Source: Akkermansia sp. (GTDB taxonomy: Bacteria; Verrucomicrobiota; Verrucomicrobiia; Verrucomicrobiales; Akkermansiaceae). From it: a stretch of DNA of 8,126 bases. The position numbers and the translations under genes are program-made. Position 1 is the first letter of the stretch, and the number at the start of each line of letters is the position of its first letter. Below are positions 5,769 to 8,126 of the stretch, piece by piece. The notes under the pieces are model-generated. The model searched no databases and was not told where the DNA came from. It was given only the letters and a program-made list of their open reading frames with translations. The stretch is from assembly GCA_020047775.1 (NCBI GenBank), contig JAIFNK010000001.1:1-8126 (forward strand), written 5' to 3'.

Positions 5769-7447
5769 GGGATTTCTTCGATATTCCAGCCTTGGAGGTG
5801 GTAGTGGTAAACACGGGGTTGGGTAAGTGAAGTAAAATCTTGGTTGTTGGAAACAAGCTGGTTTTTTCCAAAGACGAGCGAGGCGGCGACGAGTTCCGGC
5901 GTCAGGTAGCGGGTCGGGACGGCGAGCGCCTTCAGGCCGGCAAGTGATTCGCGGGTTTGTGCGGCGGATTGACCGGTTTTGGCAATCCACCAGCCCCACT
6001 CACCGAAGGACGGGACGTTTTCATGATAGGGAACGACGTCGAATCCGGCCACCTTCAAGGTGCGGCCGATGCAGAGATACGCTTCGCGCGCCTGGAAACA
6101 CGAACCGGACTGCTGGACGATGACTCCGCCAGGATTGAGCACGTTTTCGAGATGGTCGTAAAACGGACGGCCGTAGAGTTTGGCGAGGTCGGGGGAGTTT
6201 GGATCGGGGAAATCCATGATCACCACGTCGTAGCGCCCGGTGACGGATTTGACAAATTCCGCGGCATCGAGGTTGACGACGTGGAGCGTGGCGGTCTCGT
6301 GGAGCGTGTTGGCGAATTTCTCGTATTGGCTCGGCTGGGCGTTCTGGTAGACTTCGCCGGCGGTGACTCCGGTGGCGGCTTTTTTGACCACGCGCGGGTC
6401 ATTCATGCTGCCGCCATTGAGACGGATGAGGTCTGGGGCGGTGGTGGCGAGGCCGGTCATCATCGGGTCCAGATCGACCAGCGTGACCGCGCGGACTTCC
6501 GGGTATTTCAGCACCTCGCGCAAGGCGAGTCCGTCGCCGCCGCCGAGGATGAGGATCTTCCCGCGGTGGTCTGCCAGATGCATCGCCGGGTGGACCAGGT
6601 TTTCATGATAGATGTGCTCGTCCGCCTCGTTGAACTGGAGGTGGCCGTTGATATAACAGCGGACGTTGCCGATGCGGTTTTTGGTGAGGACGATGTGTTG
6701 GAACGGTGAGGTGATCGAAGTGACGATGGGATCGCGGTAGAGGAATTGCTCGGCTTTCACGGTGAGGCTCCGGCCGATGATCAGGCCGGTGGTGACCAGC
6801 GCCACGCCACCGAGGATTTCCAACAACCGGGCGCGCGGACGGGCGAGGCGCTTTCGATAGAGAAACCAGCAGAGAATGGCGGAGGCCATCGTCGCCAGGC
6901 CGACGACGAAGCTGATCCGGTCGATGCTCAGGTAGCGCACCAGCAGGAATGTCCAGAGCAGCGCGCCCACCAACGCGCCGATGTAATCCATTTTGAGGAC
7001 CTGGGCGAGATTGATGCGCATGTCTGGCGCGTCCTCCTCGTTGATGCGCATCATCAGCGGGATTTCGTAGCCGATGAGCATGCCCACGCCGAAGGCCAGC
7101 GAGTATTGGATGACGATGTAAAGCTGGGGAAGCAGCGCGAAACCGTGAATCATGATCAGCGGCCCGAATCCGCCGAGCACGGCGAGCATCACCTGGGTGG
7201 TGATCAAGCGGTCCGCCAGCACGTTCGCAGGGGTGTGTTTCTGGACGTCCGCGCCGAGGCCCATCGCGAAGAGCATCGTGGCGATCATGGTCGCCCACTG
7301 CTGCACCGAGTTACCGAGCAGGTCGGAGGCAATCTTGCTGAGCGTGTATTCGTAGGCGAGTCCGCAGCCGCCGAGCAGAAACATCAGGAGGCCAAGCGCC
7401 CAGCGCTCGCGGCGGTGGGTGGGGGGGATGACGGACTCTCGGTTCAC
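5765..7447 (-). CDS. speE: Membrane-anchored spermidine-synthase-like aminopropyltransferase
   Basis: 560 aa, about twice a soluble SpeE. Residues 16-226 hold seven hydrophobic segments (about 16-38, 51-67, 82-101, 105-130, 153-172, 178-198, 208-226), including DYIGALVGAL (154-163), characteristic of membrane-fused spermidine synthases. Residues about 240-495 are the catalytic domain: QFNEADEHIYHE (271-282) matches the SpeE substrate loop; ILGGGDGLALRE (300-311) and VDLDP (324-328) bind the AdoMet-type donor; MDFPDPNSPD (411-420) then GRPFY (426-430) match the DxxDP catalytic region. Expected reaction: transfer of aminopropyl from decarboxylated AdoMet, made by SpeD of this operon, to a polyamine. 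An insert of roughly 35 residues lies between NDPRV (349-353) and VVNLDAAEF (390-398). GTG start at 7447; an in-frame TAG four codons upstream excludes a much longer form. It leads the operon; the acceptor is unknown. Confidence 0.92.
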   Translation of the reverse strand: MNRESVIPPTHRRERWALGLLMFLLGGCGLAYEYTLSKIASDLLGNSVQQWATMIATMLFAMGLGADVQKHTPANVLADRLITTQVMLAVLGGFGPLIMIHGFALLPQLYIVIQYSLAFGVGMLIGYEIPLMMRINEEDAPDMRINLAQVLKMDYIGALVGALLWTFLLVRYLSIDRISFVVGLATMASAILCWFLYRKRLARPRARLLEILGGVALVTTGLIIGRSLTVKAEQFLYRDPIVTSITSPFQHIVLTKNRIGNVRCYINGHLQFNEADEHIYHENLVHPAMHLADHRGKILILGGGDGLALREVLKYPEVRAVTLVDLDPMMTGLATTAPDLIRLNGGSMNDPRVVKKAATGVTAGEVYQNAQPSQYEKFANTLHETATLHVVNLDAAEFVKSVTGRYDVVIMDFPDPNSPDLAKLYGRPFYDHLENVLNPGGVIVQQSGSCFQAREAYLCIGRTLKVAGFDVVPYHENVPSFGEWGWWIAKTGQSAAQTRESLAGLKALAVPTRYLTPELVAASLVFGKNQLVSNNQDFTSLTQPRVYHYHLQGWNIEEIP

Positions 7448-7482
7448 CGGGGCAAACTAGTCAGCCGACTTGGGATGGAAAC

Positions 7483-7506
7483 CCTAAATTCCACTCTGAA
7501 TTCCAC
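7483..7506 (-). repeat. Tandem 12-base direct repeat upstream of the operon
   Basis: On the transcribed strand two adjacent 12-base units read GTGGAATTCAGA and GTGGAATTTAGG, identical at 10 of 12 positions. They end 35 bases before the GTG of the synthase gene and follow the putative peptidase terminator, where the operon promoter should lie. A roughly one-helical-turn period suits a protein-binding site for a regulator acting on one DNA face. I could not pick -35/-10 boxes with confidence. The repeat is seen directly; the operator role is inference. Confidence 0.45.
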
Positions 7507-7511
7507 GAGGT

Positions 7512-7553
7512 AAACAACCCGGCCTGCGATTGCGCAACTTGCCAGGATCCGGG
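7512..7553 (-). terminator. Probable intrinsic terminator after the M50 peptidase gene
   Basis: On the minus strand CCCGG (7553-7549), a 2-base bulge, and CCTG (7546-7543) can pair with CAGG (7526-7523) and CCGGG (7522-7518). The 16-base loop contains the palindrome TTGCGCAA. The stem is followed at once by TTGTTT (7517-7512). It starts 32 bases after the peptidase stop. The imperfect stem and interrupted T-run keep confidence moderate. It would separate the peptidase transcript from the downstream operon. Confidence 0.5.
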
Positions 7554-7585
7554 GTGATCTCCAATTTTCCATTCAGGTGAGGGGC

Positions 7586-8126
7586 TCAGCGTTGCTCTTT
7601 GAGGGCTTGGAAAGCCTGCCAGGCGAACATGCCGAGGAAGATCGGGAAAATAATGGATTTCGTGAAGTGAAACATGGCGAGCGCGGTGACAATGGCGACG
7701 AGGATGCTGATCCAGAGAGTGATCTTGATGCGGGCGGGTCCGAGGGCGGCATTGAGCATTTGGCCTCCGTCGAGAGGGACGACCGGGAGTAGGTTGATGA
7801 TTGCCCAGAAAAAACTGATGATCATGAGGATTTGAAGGAATTCCTTTCCTTGGAGGCTCATGCCCGGGATGGAGCGAACCAGCAAAAGCACAGCAAGACC
7901 GAGGATGATCTGGATTGCCGGGCCGGCGGCGGTGACCAGAAAGCTCTGCCAGCGGTTCAGGCGGGTGCCCGAATAAGCGGCGTACCCCCCGAAGGCCTGG
8001 AGCGTGATGCTGCTGTAGGCGCCGAACGCACGGGCGGTCAGGGCATGGCCGAGTTCGTGAACGAGCACGGAAATGAATCCGGCCAGCACGAAGAGTAGAA
8101 TATTGAAAATTTCAGATGAGGAATCA
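7586..8126 (-). CDS. M50 family (site-2 protease type) membrane zinc metallopeptidase, 5' end beyond window
   Basis: The frame is open to the right edge with no start needed inside; 179 codons are visible, so the GTG at 8089 is probably internal to the first visible helix. HELGHA (residues 23-28 of the visible part) is the HExxH zinc motif inside a membrane helix, and NLLPVVPLDGG (111-121) carries the third-ligand NxxP...LDGG motif of the family. About four to five hydrophobic segments are visible; there are no CBS or PDZ domains and the protein ends soon after the last helix (FQALKEQR), so it is a minimal stand-alone M50B type. Such enzymes cut substrates within the membrane; the substrate here is unknown. 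A 138-base gap with a probable terminator separates it from the following operon, so a functional link is not implied. Confidence 0.9.
   Translation of the reverse strand, partial: DSSSEIFNILLFVLAGFISVLVHELGHALTARAFGAYSSITLQAFGGYAAYSGTRLNRWQSFLVTAAGPAIQIILGLAVLLLVRSIPGMSLQGKEFLQILMIISFFWAIINLLPVVPLDGGQMLNAALGPARIKITLWISILVAIVTALAMFHFTKSIIFPIFLGMFAWQAFQALKEQR

Noticed and set aside
5769..5999. N-terminal extension of the exported protein to an ATG at 5999
   Set aside because: The extra 77 residues are Arg/Pro-rich and lie wholly inside the synthase gene; the ATG at 5768 starts a proper signal peptide and overlaps the synthase stop.
6603..7298. 231-codon minus-strand frame inside the synthase gene
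   Set aside because: It is an out-of-frame shadow of the membrane half of the synthase, rich in Arg/His/Pro with no helices or motifs.
7448..7511. Sigma-70-type promoter (for example a TTTCCA / TAGTTT pair) before the synthase gene
   Set aside because: Matches to consensus boxes are weak and several spacings are equally possible, so no promoter is called.
7586..8089. GTG at 8089 as the start of the M50 peptidase
   Set aside because: The frame stays open to the edge and the upstream residues complete the first hydrophobic helix that carries HELGH, so the gene is more likely cut by the window.

Overview
The window is GC-rich and compact. Every gene I can support lies on the minus strand, so transcription runs from high to low coordinates. 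The organism is probably a Gram-negative-type bacterium; base composition, gene style and weak Shine-Dalgarno use would suit Verrucomicrobiota or a relative, but no phylogenetic marker is present and this is a guess.

Layout in transcription order. (1) 8126-7586: 3' part of an M50 (site-2 protease type) membrane zinc metallopeptidase, cut by the right edge. (2) 7585-7448: 138-base gap with a plausible intrinsic terminator for the peptidase, then a 12-base tandem direct repeat that could be an operator. (3) 7447 to the left edge: nine tightly packed genes, spaced from 4-base overlaps to 34-base gaps, almost certainly one operon. They are a seven-helix membrane-anchored spermidine-synthase-like aminopropyltransferase; an exported Ser/Gly-rich protein with a calcium-loop-like motif; a tandem double DUF350 (YjfL-type) membrane protein; an unrecognised acidic 275-aa protein; a two-helix potassium channel with an RCK/TrkA-type cytoplasmic module; a DUF2170 (YjfI-type) protein; a PspA/IM30 homologue (YjfJ-type); S-adenosylmethionine decarboxylase (SpeD); and a TerB-like protein cut by the left edge.

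The set resembles the E. coli yjfI-yjfJ-yjfL group, joined to both enzymes that aminopropylate a polyamine (SpeD makes decarboxylated AdoMet; the membrane synthase would use it) and to a K+ channel. Comparative-genomic literature links PspA, DUF350, SpeD/SpeE-type enzymes and TerB-type proteins to envelope-stress systems; I recall this in general terms and could not check it. My inference is that this is a polyamine-linked membrane-integrity and ion-homeostasis island. Less ordinary points are the double DUF350 with four repeats of one polar motif, the predicted outside location of the synthase catalytic domain, an insert in that domain, a channel RCK module lacking the glycine-rich nucleotide loop, and the 275-aa protein with an aromatic-acidic tail. 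No RNA gene, CRISPR array, insertion sequence or phage gene was seen.
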